DNA from: an uncultured Bacteriovorax sp.
GTDB lineage: Bacteria > Bdellovibrionota > Bacteriovoracia > Bacteriovoracales > Bacteriovoracaceae
NCBI GenBank assembly: GCA_943914745.1
Contig: CALUDF010000003.1
Location: forward strand, 1-23,645
Direction: 5' to 3'
DNA: 23,645 bases
Below the pieces are notes generated by a model. It was given only the letters and a program-made list of their open reading frames with translations. It did no database searches and was not told the origin of the DNA. Numbering within the stretch: the stretch's first letter is position 1; each line of letters starts with the position of its first letter. Below are positions 23,035 to 23,645 of the stretch, one piece after another. Position numbers and translations under genes: made by a program.

Positions 23035-23645
23035 ATGAAAAACATTGCTACTAAGATTCTGTCTGTTGCTGCACTTGCACTTCTCCCTTTGACCACTGCG
23101 CACTCTCAAGGCACGAGCGCTGAAGGAACAAAAGTTATGCCAGCACCAATTCTGATGATGGATAATTTTTTTGCTCACCATGTTTTAGTCGCAGAAAAAT
23201 CAACTCACTCTCTGCATTTATTTAAAAGCGCTGATGGAAAACCAGAGCTGGTCCGTTCATACCAAATGGCGACTGGAAAAAAGCCAGGTGACAAAGAAGC
23301 CGAAGGAGACTTCAGGACTCCAGAAGGTGTTTATAACTTTGTCGATTTCCTAACCAACAAACAACTCCTTGCTCAGTCTGGTCCTCAAGGGGCCATCTAC
23401 GGCGCCGGAGCTTTTGTGACCGACTACCCAAATCCGGTTGATAAAATCAACAGAAAGACTGGATCGGGAATCTGGCTTCACTCTACTAACGATGAAACTA
23501 GAATTGATAAAGGACTGGACTCAAGAGGGTGCGTGGTTACGGCCAATAATGAACTCATCGACGTTTCAAAATACCTGGAACTCAACAAAACTCCAATGAT
23601 CGTCGTTCAAGACCTGGTCTACTTAAACGAAAAAACTTATGAGAC
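23035..23645 (+). CDS. L,D-transpeptidase (YkuD domain), 3' end outside the window
   Basis: The gene begins at the ATG at 23035 with AGAGGG eight bases upstream and remains open to the window edge, giving 203 codons. Residues 1-25 are a signal peptide (cleavage near AHSQ). The YkuD domain shows VLVAEKSTHSLHLFK (50-64), EGDFRTPEGVY (90-100) and the active-site block IWLHSTN...LDSRGCVV, with His149 and nucleophile Cys166. These enzymes form 3-3 peptidoglycan crosslinks or attach groups to the peptide stem in the periplasm. Predators encode many, and some modify prey wall. The YkuD core is nearly complete before the edge, so further domains may follow. It is divergent from the coiled-coil operon. 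Confidence 0.9.
   Translation, partial: MKNIATKILSVAALALLPLTTAHSQGTSAEGTKVMPAPILMMDNFFAHHVLVAEKSTHSLHLFKSADGKPELVRSYQMATGKKPGDKEAEGDFRTPEGVYNFVDFLTNKQLLAQSGPQGAIYGAGAFVTDYPNPVDKINRKTGSGIWLHSTNDETRIDKGLDSRGCVVTANNELIDVSKYLELNKTPMIVVQDLVYLNEKTYE

Noticed and set aside
1..23645. Mobile elements, CRISPR arrays, tRNA genes or a known riboswitch
   Set aside because: I saw no transposase or integrase, no regularly spaced repeats, no tRNA-like arms and no recognisable c-di-GMP aptamer in the intergenic stretches; subtle structured RNAs cannot be excluded without covariance searches.

Overview
The window is a gene-dense, moderately AT-rich bacterial chromosome segment with no rRNA, tRNA, transposase, phage gene or CRISPR array that I could see. 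Gene content points to a predatory-type member of Bdellovibrionota, most likely Bacteriovorax/Peredibacter-like. The pointers are many exported hydrolase-like proteins, a secreted endonuclease I, a lysozyme-like exported protein, an L,D-transpeptidase, a c-di-GMP synthase next to a long coiled-coil protein, and a flagellar-sigma-type promoter. This assignment is inference from gene content, not a database match.

Layout. (1) Positions 1-5954 (+): an AT-rich leader with a near-consensus sigma-28 (FliA-type) promoter, then three tightly packed genes for exported paralogues. The first has only an N-terminal domain. The second and third fuse that domain to a complete acetyl-CoA hydrolase/CoA-transferase domain. 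I consider this cluster the most unusual part of the window. (2) 5951-6964 (-): a FabH-type ketoacyl synthase whose stop codon overlaps that of the last CoA-transferase gene. (3) 7178-9255 (+): secreted endonuclease I, a small lipoprotein and a DTW-domain tRNA-modifying enzyme. (4) 9298-9645 (-): a Tat-exported high-potential iron-sulfur protein; its terminator lies in the stop codon of the DTW gene. (5) 9856-10296 (+): ApaG. (6) 10362-12578 (+): a complete polar amino-acid ABC importer. (7) 12640-13797 (+): an exported protein with a lysozyme-like segment. (8) 13772-16764 (-): an EamA transporter, a UDP-glucuronate decarboxylase-like enzyme and a glycosyltransferase in one operon. (9) 16869-18980 (+): glutamine-dependent NAD+ synthetase and a small lysine-rich protein, closed by a bidirectional terminator. 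(10) 19026-22850 (-): an operon for a coiled-coil protein with repeated FSL(D/E) motifs, a GGDEF diguanylate cyclase and a metallophosphoesterase. (11) 23035-end (+): an L,D-transpeptidase cut by the window edge.

How they fit together. A large share of the products leave the cytoplasm, which suits an organism that works on other cells or on its own envelope. The operon at 19026-22850 looks like a signalling unit. The operon at 13772-16764 looks like surface-sugar synthesis. The sigma-28-like promoter suggests that the exported CoA-transferase cluster is expressed with the motility programme, in predators the free-swimming attack phase. The housekeeping genes (nadE, apaG, the DTW gene, the ABC importer) look ordinary.
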